A stretch of 31,405 nt of DNA from SAR202 cluster bacterium AD-804-J14_MRT_500m (GCA_009391275.1 VEXF01000017.1:1-31405); one strand, 5' to 3'. Positions 15,617 to 23,537 are shown, counted from the stretch's first letter. Translations and numbers: made by a program. The notes: generated by a model from the letters alone, not told the origin.

Positions 15617-17422
15617 ATGAAGTTACTAGCACTCACCTTGGGTTTCTTGCTACTGGTAGCTTCTGCCTGTGGCGGAGATATGAAGGAAGCTGATACCCCC
15701 GTCTCAAACTTATCGGATGATCCAGAACTGGATATCCGATTCAGCGACTCTGTCACGGAATATGTTGAAAATAACTGGGCAACTTGGGAACGAGGGCAAC
15801 AAGTCGGCGAGTGCCTTATCACAAACTCAGCGACACTGACCAAAAAATCAAAAGAAGCTGTGATTGAACATGGAATAGACGAGGCTTTTGACAGAGTTTC
15901 TGGAACACATTCACAGAGTCTGAGCACAGTCTGGGATTTGTGCAAAACAGAAAGTGAGACGAGCGCCCCATCGTCCTCTGAATCTGCCGATGCGACTAAT
16001 ACTAAGCCTAACCAGAAAACACCTCTAACTCCTCCTCCTCCTTCTACACCTGGCTCCAGGTATGTACCTTCTCCAACTCCTACCCCTGGACCCATCCCAG
16101 AACTAGGAATCACGTGTAGTGTAGATCAAGCAGAACGGGAGGTTCAGTGTCAAGCCAATCAGGATCCTGAAGGTGGTGATCTGAATTGGACTACGAATGC
16201 AAGCTCTCAACATGGAGGAGGTTCCGTTTTCACTTTCATAGTCAGCGAGATTGTGCCGGAAATTAACGTAAAATTTGAAGCGTGCATTAATGATTCTTGT
16301 AAAACAGTCACAACCACGATCGATGCTCCAGAACTCTTGCAATCGGTTCGTTCTGACTTCAGTGGTAAGCGGTGCACAACAGCTAGCAATCCACAGCCCA
16401 TATTTACCCATCACGTCATTCCTTTGGAACTCCTCACCTTTGTAATTCCTCCGGGAACTGCAGCAAGTGGCATGTTGAAACCACATGCATATTTGATCGG
16501 TCCTGGGGGTGAAGGATTATTTGGTGACAAACCTTGGTCGGGTTACCCGCGTTCTGTTCCTGTAACCGTTCCTGTTACATCTTGGCTTGTAGAAGTGGGA
16601 GCGTACAGATCTACAGCATACGGTACGAACGCTCCAGAGCCACCCATTGAATATATGCTTATTTTTGAAGTGAGTTGTGAAGTTTACTTTAAACTAGATC
16701 ATACAGCCCCACTCGTCGACAAAATCGAGGCATTGGGGCCTTTCCCGGTGGGAAGCAATACCCAACTTAAGATGCCAACCAAATTTGAGGCCGGCGAATT
16801 GGTGACATATTCGTCCGGGGTGAATCCAGGTGGGAATGTTGATTTTGGTGTTTACAACACCACGATAGAACGGACATTTGGAAATCAGGACCGATACGCT
16901 AATGGGCATCATGATCAATCTCTTAATGAAGATTGTCCATTTGATTATTTCACGCCTGAACTTCGGGAGAAGCACTATGCGCTGATTGGGGATGAGAGTA
17001 CCAGGCAAATACTTGTTGGCACGAAACGATGCCGTGTCTCAGCTGACTCGGACGTCCCTGGGACTATTAAGGGTGCCTGGTTTATGCCAGGAGGAAACAT
17101 AGGAGGGGCTTGGGGAATTCATGAATCTGTTTTTTCCATATCGACGTCTCATGAAGCCCATTGGGTTCGCGCCACGTTCGCAGAACATCCAGAAACCGGT
17201 GGGGAATTTGAAATAATCGTGGCACCTGAAGATGCGACCTACATTGGCCCCTCGAAAGTCACTGATGAACATTGCTATGAGAGCTACACCAAGTATCATG
17301 AGAAGAAGGATCCAGTATATCTGCACGTTAAGCTGACGACTTCGACTGATTTGCGACTGGAGCATGGAACAGGTAGCTGCGCAAATCGTACTTCGGTCGA
17401 AACCCTGTTATTAGTGCGATAG
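15617..17422 (+). CDS. Large lipoprotein with Ig/PKD-like region
   Basis: A 601-residue exported lipoprotein. The signal peptide MKLLALTLGFLLLVASAC ends in a VASAC lipobox. The frame is open further up to 15536, but that stretch is the tRNA-Ala remnant, so ATG 15617 is preferred. After a charged helical part (about 20-110) there is a Pro/Thr/Ser linker (about 125-165). Then comes an Ig/PKD-like segment with paired cysteines (ITCSVDQAEREVQCQANQDP and FEACINDSCKTV), and a beta-rich C-terminal 350 residues containing a repeat-like pair of domains (SGVNPGGNVDFGVYN; WFMPGGNIGGAWGIHE). No enzyme motif was seen. It sits between two terminal repeats, hence is probably cargo. Confidence 0.7.
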   Translation: MKLLALTLGFLLLVASACGGDMKEADTPVSNLSDDPELDIRFSDSVTEYVENNWATWERGQQVGECLITNSATLTKKSKEAVIEHGIDEAFDRVSGTHSQSLSTVWDLCKTESETSAPSSSESADATNTKPNQKTPLTPPPPSTPGSRYVPSPTPTPGPIPELGITCSVDQAEREVQCQANQDPEGGDLNWTTNASSQHGGGSVFTFIVSEIVPEINVKFEACINDSCKTVTTTIDAPELLQSVRSDFSGKRCTTASNPQPIFTHHVIPLELLTFVIPPGTAASGMLKPHAYLIGPGGEGLFGDKPWSGYPRSVPVTVPVTSWLVEVGAYRSTAYGTNAPEPPIEYMLIFEVSCEVYFKLDHTAPLVDKIEALGPFPVGSNTQLKMPTKFEAGELVTYSSGVNPGGNVDFGVYNTTIERTFGNQDRYANGHHDQSLNEDCPFDYFTPELREKHYALIGDESTRQILVGTKRCRVSADSDVPGTIKGAWFMPGGNIGGAWGIHESVFSISTSHEAHWVRATFAEHPETGGEFEIIVAPEDATYIGPSKVTDEHCYESYTKYHEKKDPVYLHVKLTTSTDLRLEHGTGSCANRTSVETLLLVR

Positions 17423-17512
17423 ATTATGGGCATGTATACGATCTACGAATTCTGAAATCATCCACAATCAACTATCGGTTAATATGTTTCACTTTGATGG
17501 TATTTGCAGGGA
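17423..17512. other. Short spacer before repeat copy 2
   Basis: No coding or regulatory signal recognised; it links the lipoprotein stop to the repeat head. Confidence 0.3.
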
Positions 17513-17514
17513 GT

Positions 17515-17857
17515 TTATCGCCTGTGTGACTTCCTAACAATAAAGGTATGCCCCGTGCCCCAACCGGCTCAACAATTTGCCGACATTTTGCCGACATATT
17601 TACCGTTACAGGAGATAACCAGGCGGTACCAGATGTCAGGGTTAAGTTCATTGCTAGGTACAATTAGGTACTAGAAGGTATCTGGCAATACGCAGTAAAA
17701 TGAGCCTGATCGAACTTTTAATCCGGGTGTCCAGGGTTCGAATCCCTGACGGCCCACCAATTTTACGCACGAATCGGGGTCTTTCCCCAAGGGTAAAATT
17801 CTGGGAAGGTCATTTTGCCGACATCGGGATTAAATTGATCGTTGGACCCGGGTCATT
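17515..17857 (+). repeat. Terminal repeat copy 2 (head + tail B), attR of the 11-kb element and attL of unit 2
   Basis: The same head as copy 1, then tail B: two TTTGCCGACAT motifs (17576-17597), ACCGTTACAGGAGATAAC, and after some 100 bases the tRNA-Lys 3' half (17714-17759). Exact identity to 6596-6658 covers 17714-17776. Beyond it, 17777-17857 resembles the DNA between tRNA-Lys and the integrase, and even the integrase last codons (ATTGATCGTTG-ACCCGGGTCATT). The next unit therefore appears to have once begun with a related integrase gene, now lost. Confidence 0.85.
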
Positions 17858-17880
17858 GAAAAGAGTTTTGAGGTAGCTAT

Positions 17881-18465
17881 ATGCAGGAAGCTTTACGTGA
17901 TAAATCGAGAGATAAAATTGCCGCGAGCCTAGAAGCTGCCGGTATACAGGCCGAGATGGTTGATCGGGATTTGGAAAGACCCGAAGAGAAGATAAGGACG
18001 ACTCAATTGTTCGGGAAAAGTTCTCTTGGGCTCATCGACATACGAACAGATAGTCCAATCAGTTGGATTAATGTAGTCAGAACAAAGAGAAGAGACAAAC
18101 ACGGTCCAGCACGATACCGGGTGGTTTTTGGGATACCTGATCAAAATATCCCCATGAATCACAACCAACTGAAACTCAAGACGGTAAGGAAAAAAATGTT
18201 CCCACTCTTCGGGAAGGTCACCGATGTTTCCTGGAGAAGCAAAGCACCTACCTTATTGTTGGCAAAGACACTTTCCGAGGATGAGCAGATAGACAGAGCT
18301 GTGGTAGACTTAGGGGATGTGACGATTTTCACGCATCCCAATCAATTCCAAGGCTGGACCATAGAAATCAATAAGATTTTCTCTCCGCATCCACCCGTTG
18401 TAACGATTGATCGATGGAAAGCTCTCGAAAAAACTGCTAATCATCTTCTTTCGTCACCGGTTTAG
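17881..18465 (+). CDS. Uncharacterised protein of unit 2
   Basis: Family not recognised. The 194-residue soluble protein has an N-terminal charged helix (EALRDKSRDKIAASLEAAG), then alternating strands and helices (SSLGLIDIRTDSP, ARYRVVFGIPDQ, TDVSWRSKAPTLLLAKTLSEDE, WTIEINKIFSP). No cysteine cluster, membrane segment or nucleotide-binding loop is seen. The ATG has a GAGG ribosome site 8 bases upstream, and the gene begins only some 25 bases after the integrase-like remnant. A 37-base gap separates it from the monooxygenase gene, so the two are probably co-transcribed. Confidence 0.6.
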   Translation: MQEALRDKSRDKIAASLEAAGIQAEMVDRDLERPEEKIRTTQLFGKSSLGLIDIRTDSPISWINVVRTKRRDKHGPARYRVVFGIPDQNIPMNHNQLKLKTVRKKMFPLFGKVTDVSWRSKAPTLLLAKTLSEDEQIDRAVVDLGDVTIFTHPNQFQGWTIEINKIFSPHPPVVTIDRWKALEKTANHLLSSPV

Positions 18466-18502
18466 ACTGGGTTCCAACTTATTGTAACAAGGAACGGTTG
18501 CC

Positions 18503-19549
18503 GTGAATTTTGGAATCTTCAATGAAATCCCTATGCATGACAGGATCACGCCGGCACAAGCATTCAACGATGCGTTCGAAGTGTTCTATGCTGCGGAGGA
18601 ACTGGGGATTGATACAATCTGGTTGGGAGAGAACCATTTTACGGCCGAGTGGAGTCTGTGCTCTTCCCCGTTGAGTATAGCGGCTGCTCTTGCTACCAGT
18701 ACTCAGCGTGTCCGGATTGGCACCGCCGTTTCCGTTTTGCCCATAGCGAACCCTTTGCACTTGTTAGAGCAAGCTGGAACGGTCGACCAGCTGAGCTCTG
18801 GAAGGCTCGAATTTGGGGTAGGTCGGAGTGGTGTTGCCTTGCCATATCGAACTCATAAGCAACCCTATACAGAAAGCCGAGGACGATTTTTGGAGTCACT
18901 GGAAATAATCTCTCGGGCTTGGACGGAAGAACGATTTACCTTTCACGGCGATTATTATCATTATGACGACGTCTCAGTTATGCCAGCACCGTATCAAAAT
19001 CCACATCCTCCGATATCCATCGCTGCGAGTAGCCCCGAGTCATTTGCTTTAGCGGGACGTTTGGGGCACGCAGTCTTGATGGAATCGAGAGGGCGCCAGA
19101 CGCAGGTCCGCGACAATTTAATGACGTACCGAAAAGCCCGTTCCGAAGCAGGTCATGTGGGCCCTGAAAAGGTCTTTCTGCGATTGGGAGTGTATGTAGC
19201 TGAGACGGAACAAAAAGCTGTGTCCGACCCTGAGTACAGCACGATGATCTACTATAAACGTTTCTCAGCTCTAATTGCGGATCCTTTAGAAGGTCTCAAC
19301 AATGAAGCTCTTGAAGCAAGAGCTGAAAGAAGTCGGATCGTTGCCGAGATGACATATGCGCAGGTCCTCGCTAGTGAGGTAGTTTATGGGACGCCGGAGA
19401 TGGTATTCGAAAAAATTGCTCAGCTACAAGATGATCTAGGCATTTCCGGACTTGTCTTGGACGTAAACTGTGGTGGACGCATGTCATCACAGCAAACAAT
19501 TGCGTCCATGAAATTGTTTTGTGAGCATGTAATCCCTAAGTTTCGTTAG
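18503..19549 (+). CDS. Luciferase-like flavin-dependent monooxygenase (LLM class)
   Basis: A 348-residue oxidoreductase of the bacterial luciferase/alkanal monooxygenase superfamily, which uses reduced flavin (FMNH2 or F420) to oxidise organic substrates. It has the family run IDTIWLGENHF, SSPLSIAAALATST, RIGTAVSVLPIANPLHLLEQ, LSSGRLEFGVGRSG and the later PPISIAASSPES and VYGTPEMVFEKIAQLQ. The length is normal and the TIM barrel looks complete. The substrate cannot be read from sequence. The GTG start has AAGGA (18489-18493) at good spacing. It is cargo of unit 2. Members of this superfamily are strongly expanded in SAR202 genomes, where roles in oxidising recalcitrant organic matter have been proposed. 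Confidence 0.9.
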   Translation: MNFGIFNEIPMHDRITPAQAFNDAFEVFYAAEELGIDTIWLGENHFTAEWSLCSSPLSIAAALATSTQRVRIGTAVSVLPIANPLHLLEQAGTVDQLSSGRLEFGVGRSGVALPYRTHKQPYTESRGRFLESLEIISRAWTEERFTFHGDYYHYDDVSVMPAPYQNPHPPISIAASSPESFALAGRLGHAVLMESRGRQTQVRDNLMTYRKARSEAGHVGPEKVFLRLGVYVAETEQKAVSDPEYSTMIYYKRFSALIADPLEGLNNEALEARAERSRIVAEMTYAQVLASEVVYGTPEMVFEKIAQLQDDLGISGLVLDVNCGGRMSSQQTIASMKLFCEHVIPKFR

Positions 19550-19614
19550 ATTCTGAGTCTGACCTTTGGTGTTTCCGTCTGATTCTGTATTGGAGCCCTA
19601 GAATTGCAGCAAGG

Positions 19615-19807
19615 TTATCGCCCGCGCGACTTCCTAACAATAAAGATATGCTCCGTGCCTCAACCGGCTCAAAAGTTTGTACCAACTCGGGGAGAAACGC
19701 TGGGACACGGAGGGACAGTTCAGGAACAAAACCTGACGTCGCGATACACTGAGCTACGCCTAGAGACAGTAAAGCACGAGTTTTGCAAGCAGGGGGTCAT
19801 GGGTTGG
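19615..19807 (+). repeat. Terminal repeat copy 3 (head + degraded tail A)
   Basis: The head is as in copies 1 and 2 with a few changes (CCGCGCGACTTCC, AAAGATATG). Tail A follows: GTACCAACTCGGGGAGAAACGC, CACGGAGGG, the antisense tRNA-like CACTGAGCTACGCC, and the start of the tRNA-Ala half (TTTTGCAAGCAGGGGGTCAT). The T-arm is broken right after, at GGGTTGGGATC. CTCCGTG and CACGGAG still pair although their bases differ from copy 1. Confidence 0.8.
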
Positions 19808-19839
19808 GATCTCAGCAAATTCACCACAGTTCTAGGTAT

Positions 19840-19876
19840 AAAAAAGCCCCCTCAAGGGAATCGAGGGGGCTTTTTT
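19840..19876. terminator. Strong bidirectional intrinsic terminator
   Basis: A-rich start, stem GCCCCCTC/GAGGGGGC with a 9-base loop, then six T. The A-run and T-run extend the stem to 14 bp. It lies between the convergent monooxygenase (plus) and membrane-protein (minus) genes and can serve both strands. Confidence 0.9.
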
Positions 19877-19894
19877 ATAGGAGACAGTATCGAA

Positions 19895-20572
19895 TCAACT
19901 CTTCGATCTGAGAGTCTGTACACCCAGCCCAAGGGCTACTAGCATCATGCCTATCCATCCGATAAACCCAACCATGTCTACTGCATCTACATTACTAATA
20001 ATAAATAGAGCCCCGGCAATGACTGCAAGTCCACCGATGATTATGTGGAAATTTTTATCATAGAATTTCAGCCAAAACAACCATATGGGGGAATTTTTAT
20101 CAATGGGTGCATTGTCACGCTCCAGAATAATACCTATGCCAAGGAGGGCCATCAGTAACCCACCCACGAAACTGAATGGGGTTTCCAATGAAAAGCTGTG
20201 AACCATGAGGCGTGTCCCCTCTGCTGCATCACTAGCTTCTGTCACAGCCCACTCAATCCCGATTCCTATGGCCATCATTGCGACCAGTATCAGGGCCATG
20301 ATTGCGCTAATGTTGGCGTAGTCGGCTCCCGCACCGTTTCCAGCGGCCATCTTTCGGGATATGTTTAGAAATCCAAGAAATATAGCACCCATTCCGCCGA
20401 ATCCCATCAGCATACCGAATTTAGCCAAGACCGGATCGGCCATAAGGTCGGCTGCATTTTCAGCCGCAGTTGTATCCGATCCATCGCTACCGGGGTAAAT
20501 AGCCAGCCATCCGACAAGTGACACAATTATTCCAATAATAAGAAGTAAACCGGTCTGCATTTTTGATCCCAT
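19895..20572 (-). CDS. Multi-pass membrane protein, unknown function
   Basis: A 225-residue integral membrane protein with six to seven hydrophobic helices: LLLIIGIIVSLVGWLAIY near the start, FGMLMGFGGMGAIFLGFL, IMALILVAMMAIGIGIEW, FVGGLLMALLGIGIIL, IIIGGLAVIAGALFIIS and FIGWIGMMLVALGLGV. Between helices 1 and 2 is a short acidic loop (YPGSDGSDTTAAENAADL). It resembles DUF4386-like or other small unannotated membrane families, without a firm match. The start ATG 20572 has an AAAGGGG ribosome site. It ends beside the bidirectional terminator and is flanked by repeat copies 3 and 4, so it forms a separate cargo cell of unit 2. Confidence 0.75.
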   Translation of the reverse strand: MGSKMQTGLLLIIGIIVSLVGWLAIYPGSDGSDTTAAENAADLMADPVLAKFGMLMGFGGMGAIFLGFLNISRKMAAGNGAGADYANISAIMALILVAMMAIGIGIEWAVTEASDAAEGTRLMVHSFSLETPFSFVGGLLMALLGIGIILERDNAPIDKNSPIWLFWLKFYDKNFHIIIGGLAVIAGALFIISNVDAVDMVGFIGWIGMMLVALGLGVQTLRSKS

Positions 20573-20692
20573 TAAATACCCCTTTCATTCCCACTCAGTG
20601 GTTCGATATCCCATAGTCACAAGAACTGTTTAACAATGTCAATAACATTACGACCCACTTAACAACAGCTTTATAAGCCTTAATAGCATCCC

Positions 20693-20988
20693 CGACTTCC
20701 TAACAATAAAGGTATGACCCGTGCTTCAACCGGCCCGAAAAGTTTGCCGACATATGTACCGATACAGGAGATAACTAAGCGGTACCAGATGTCAGGATTA
20801 AGTTCATTACTAGGTACAACTAGGTACTAGAAAGCACCTGGGAATACGCAGTAAAATGAGTCTGGTCGAACTTTTAATCCGGGTGTCCAGGGTTCGAATT
20901 CCTGACGGCCCACCAATTTTACGCATGAATCGAGGTCTTTACTCAAGGTTTAAATTCTGGGAAGGTCATTTTGCAGACATCGGAAATG
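20693..20988 (+). repeat. Terminal repeat copy 4 (head + tail B), far attR
   Basis: Head (CGACTTCCTAACAATAAAGG at 20693-20712), one TTTGCCGACAT, the same tail B as copy 2, and the tRNA-Lys 3' half at 20870-20915 with one change (AATTC for AATCC at 20900). The following flank resembles the integrase side (CATTTTGCAGACATCGG) but decays by about 20988. This is the outermost tRNA-Lys end and probably marks the border to older chromosome. The remaining 20989-21115 shows no gene. Confidence 0.8.
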
Positions 20989-21115
20989 TAACATGAGGCG
21001 AGCAGCGCGCCTGGATATCACGTTAAGCGAGGCAGTGGACGAGTGCGCCACGCTGATGATAAATCGCTGAAAATAGAGGCGCCCGGCGGCAAAACTTCGC
21101 CACAGGAGAGATGCA

Positions 21116-22306
21116 ATGGTAAAACAAAGGATCCAGACTCTCAGCGCCGAAGAGGCCAAACAACTCCATTACGAGGCTCTGGTCTTCGATAGCCAGGCGC
21201 CCCCCCCAACTAGAAGTTTTCTATTCACCGACAACATGAAGATCGCCATAGATGAGTCTGCCGCTCGTGGGATGAGTCGAGATCATGCTCTAGAGATCGC
21301 CAGTGCCATGGTTGTGGGAGAGGTACAAACGTCGGTGCAAGCACGGAAAGCCTACCTCGATCTTTGGGAAAGGGCCGGGGTGACAGCGGCCAGCGTCACC
21401 TGCGCCGCTACAAGTGAGATGAGTGTGGCTTTCGATGACGCCGTGGAATCCATCGCCAACGCCCGCGCGATTGTCGACGCTCTCGAAGAAAATCTTACTG
21501 TCATCCTGAAGGGCAGCGACATAGATCGGGCCCATCGGGATTCCAAGCATGGTCTTATCATTGACTTTCAGGACACGACACCTTTTGGCGGAAACTTGGG
21601 ACGCATCGAGTTCTTTTTCAACCTAGGGCTGCGAATTGTACAACTCACTTACAACCTGAGAAATCTAGTGGGAGACGGCTGCCTTGAGTCCTACAAGAGT
21701 GGCTTGTCCTATTTTGGCAAAGACGTAGTAAGACGCCTCAACGAACTGGGGATAGTGGTTGATGTGAGCCACTCCAGCGAACAGGTGGGATGGGACGCGC
21801 TGGAGATATCATCAGACCCCATAGCGATCACCCACGCCTTTAGCTCCTCCGTCTGTTATCACGAGCGCGGTAAAAGCGACGAACTGGCCCGAGCAATAGC
21901 CGACAAGGGTGGTTACTTTGGAGTGCTGATAGTCCCAGGCTTCCTTCAGAACAAAAGACTGGTGACTACCCTCGATGACTTTGCCGACCACGTAGAGCAC
22001 ATTGTGAACATAATGGGTATAGACCACGTGGGAATCGGCAGTGACCTGACTGGCAACATCATCCAATTTCCCGACGAGATGCCCGCAGCAGCCGAACATT
22101 CTGGGAGACGCCACGATGACTTTGGCTGGTCGGGGTTCAGGGAAGAACATCGTGCGACCGGGGAGTACCAGATGGTAGGATTTAATAACTTTGGCGATTG
22201 GCCCAACATTACAGTGAAGCTGGCAGAGCGCGGGTTCAACGAAAGGGAACTTCGTCAACTCTTGGGCCTGAACTTTTTGAGGTACTTCCGTCAAGTGGTG
22301 GGCTAG
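21116..22306 (+). CDS. M19 (membrane dipeptidase)-like metallohydrolase
   Basis: A 396-residue amidohydrolase-fold protein of the renal dipeptidase type. YNLRNLVGDGCLE (179-191), GIVVDVSHSS (212-221, His219), AITHAFSS (His240) and HVEHIVNIMGIDHVGIGSDL are hallmark segments. The N-terminal metal motif HxD is absent: the matching place reads VFDSQAP (23-29). The bridging Glu site reads FQDTT (151-155). A known side branch of M19-like proteins has an FQ-x-T motif here, so it may bind metal differently and act on non-dipeptide substrates. The ATG has AGGAGA at good spacing. It lies beyond the last att repeat, so it is probably chromosomal flank. Confidence 0.82.
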   Translation: MVKQRIQTLSAEEAKQLHYEALVFDSQAPPPTRSFLFTDNMKIAIDESAARGMSRDHALEIASAMVVGEVQTSVQARKAYLDLWERAGVTAASVTCAATSEMSVAFDDAVESIANARAIVDALEENLTVILKGSDIDRAHRDSKHGLIIDFQDTTPFGGNLGRIEFFFNLGLRIVQLTYNLRNLVGDGCLESYKSGLSYFGKDVVRRLNELGIVVDVSHSSEQVGWDALEISSDPIAITHAFSSSVCYHERGKSDELARAIADKGGYFGVLIVPGFLQNKRLVTTLDDFADHVEHIVNIMGIDHVGIGSDLTGNIIQFPDEMPAAAEHSGRRHDDFGWSGFREEHRATGEYQMVGFNNFGDWPNITVKLAERGFNERELRQLLGLNFLRYFRQVVG

Positions 22307-22587
22307 AGTCTAAAATGTGATGTGTAGCCTCTCGCTCGCGGACGCCACAGCAAGGGAGCTCATGACGATATTTTGTAAACAGACCTAAAAGACCAGTTAG
22401 AGAAGTTGTAACCGCTAAGCAACGCACCGTGGGGTTGAGGACAGGTAGCGTCCCTGGCACCTGGCGGCGGTCGTAAAGCCCGTGACAATAGCTGGCGGAT
22501 AAACTCCGGACATCAGAAAAGGCTGTCTGAGCAGGCCTCGGTAAACAGCCTTTAAGCCAGGCCAATAGCGGATGAAGGAGATGTAAA
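22307..22587. other. Non-coding gap with a 9-bp hairpin
   Basis: No credible gene. One inverted repeat, AAAGGCTGT (22518-22526) with ACAGCCTTT (22545-22553) and an 18-base loop, may be part of a terminator or a decayed element. AAGGAG at 22575-22580 is the ribosome site of the broken VOC gene that follows. Confidence 0.4.
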
Positions 22588-22806
22588 TTGAATAATGAAC
22601 ACCCACCCATAGATGCACTGGTAACCTTTTTGTAGACTAAATATATTGACTCCACCGCGTCCTTCTACACGGAGACATTGGAGTTAGAGCTAGCTTATGA
22701 TCAGGAATACTGTCGTTTCTATTACGCAGGCCCTGTCCGACGTGGACGACCTTCTGTAGAACAAGGTGTTCAGAGATGTTGCGTGTTTGCTCGGTTCACG
22801 AGTTGA
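22588..22806 (+). pseudogene. VOC/glyoxalase-fold protein remnant
   Basis: From TTG 22588, seven bases after AAGGAG, the frame reads MNNEHPPIDALVTFL, a TAG stop at 22633-22635, then TKYIDSTASFYTETLELELA and YDQEYCRFYYAGP. This is the first beta-alpha-beta part of a vicinal oxygen chelate protein (pattern 'VxD.xxSxxFYxxxLGLEL'). After about 50 residues the similarity fades (PSVEQGV may remain) and the frame ends at 22806. With one in-frame stop and no C-terminal half it is a decayed gene. Its end overlaps the tail of the opposite-strand GIY-YIG gene. Confidence 0.65.
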
Positions 22807-23069
22807 ACAGCATATCCACTGACCTTGATCAGCTTCTCTTTCTTTGCTTTTGCCATCCTTTTTACTCTGTGTTCCACTTTCAACGCTAGGCTTCTAGATC
22901 CAAGTTTCTCTTTGAATACCAGGCGCAAAGGCCCCCTACCTTTGAGGTATCTTGATCCTGCATCGCCTCCACTCTGGTGTTGGGCGAATCTGCGATCGAC
23001 ATCGGTGGAGATGCCGGTATAGAGGGTATCATCACGGCATCTTATGAGATACAAGTACCAGTCAGACAT
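22770..23069 (-). CDS. GIY-YIG domain protein (YhbQ/UPF0213-like)
   Basis: A 99-residue single-domain GIY-YIG protein: WYLYLIRCRDDTLYTGISTD carries the two signature strands, RRFAQHQSG the conserved Arg/His part and ALKVEHRVKRM the metal-binding Glu. Stand-alone members such as YhbQ are small nucleases, probably acting on damaged or branched DNA; the cellular role is poorly known. It follows the ABC-F fragment by only 6 bases on the same strand, so the two were one transcription unit. The C-terminus reaches over the VOC remnant. Confidence 0.88.
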   Translation of the reverse strand: MSDWYLYLIRCRDDTLYTGISTDVDRRFAQHQSGGDAGSRYLKGRGPLRLVFKEKLGSRSLALKVEHRVKRMAKAKKEKLIKVSGYAVQLVNRANTQHL

Positions 23070-23075
23070 TGGGAT

Positions 23076-23534
23076 TCAATTGTTCTCGCCATCAAATCGG
23101 GTTTGTTCCAGTTTTTCCCAACGGGCGTAGGCATCCTCCAGCAGCTTCTTTACTGTCTCCAGCCTATCGTTGGCAGCAATAATGTCAGCCCTGTCCTTCT
23201 TGTAGAATCCTGGATCTCCCATGGCTTGGAACAAGTTATGCTGTTCTCTTTCAAGCCATTCAATGGTATCCGGCAGTGCATTCAGTTCCTTTTGCTGCTT
23301 GAATCCAAGTTTAAGCTTTGCAATGGGTGTCTGAGCCAGTACGGTGTCTTGTTTCTTAAAAGATGCCTTCCTCGGTTTTGCCTCCTGTGGACGCTGCCGC
23401 AGCCAGTCATCATACCCGCCCACGTACTCTTTCACGATGGATTCGCCTTCAAAAACGAGGGTGCTCGTCGCGATGTTGTTGATAAGCGTCCTATCATGGC
23501 TGACGAGGAGGATCGTTCCCGTGTAGCTCATTAA
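23076..23534 (-). pseudogene. ABC-F ATPase (Uup-like), C-terminal fragment
   Basis: About 152 residues of an ABC-F protein, which act at the ribosome or on DNA and normally have two ATPase domains in over 500 residues. What remains starts at LMSYTGTILLVSHDRTLIN, the H-loop region of the second ATPase, and continues with LVFEGESIVKEYVGGYDDWL. The C-terminal coiled coil typical of Uup follows (KLGFKQQKELNALPDTIEWLE, MGDPGFYKKD). Both Walker A motifs, the signature motifs and the first domain are missing. The break falls exactly at the right arm boundary of the inverted repeat, so the loss is due to that junction rather than slow decay. Confidence 0.9.
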
Positions 23535-23537
23535 GAG

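Noticed and set aside
19604..19942. A 112-codon plus-strand frame
   Set aside because: It runs through terminal repeat copy 3, the tRNA-Ala relic and the terminator, so it is a by-product of repeat sequence.
15355..20988. CRISPR array or integron attC array
   Set aside because: Repeats are few, spaced 1-2 kb apart and end in tRNA halves; there are no short spacers, no cas genes, and no integron integrase or attC-like folding pattern.
22236..22655. A 139-codon minus-strand frame
   Set aside because: No recognisable domain, overlaps the hydrolase 3' end and the VOC remnant, and composition is unlike a real protein here.
22977..23534. A 185-codon plus-strand frame opposite the ABC-F fragment
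   Set aside because: A shadow of the ABC-F and GIY-YIG coding strands; those have clear family motifs.
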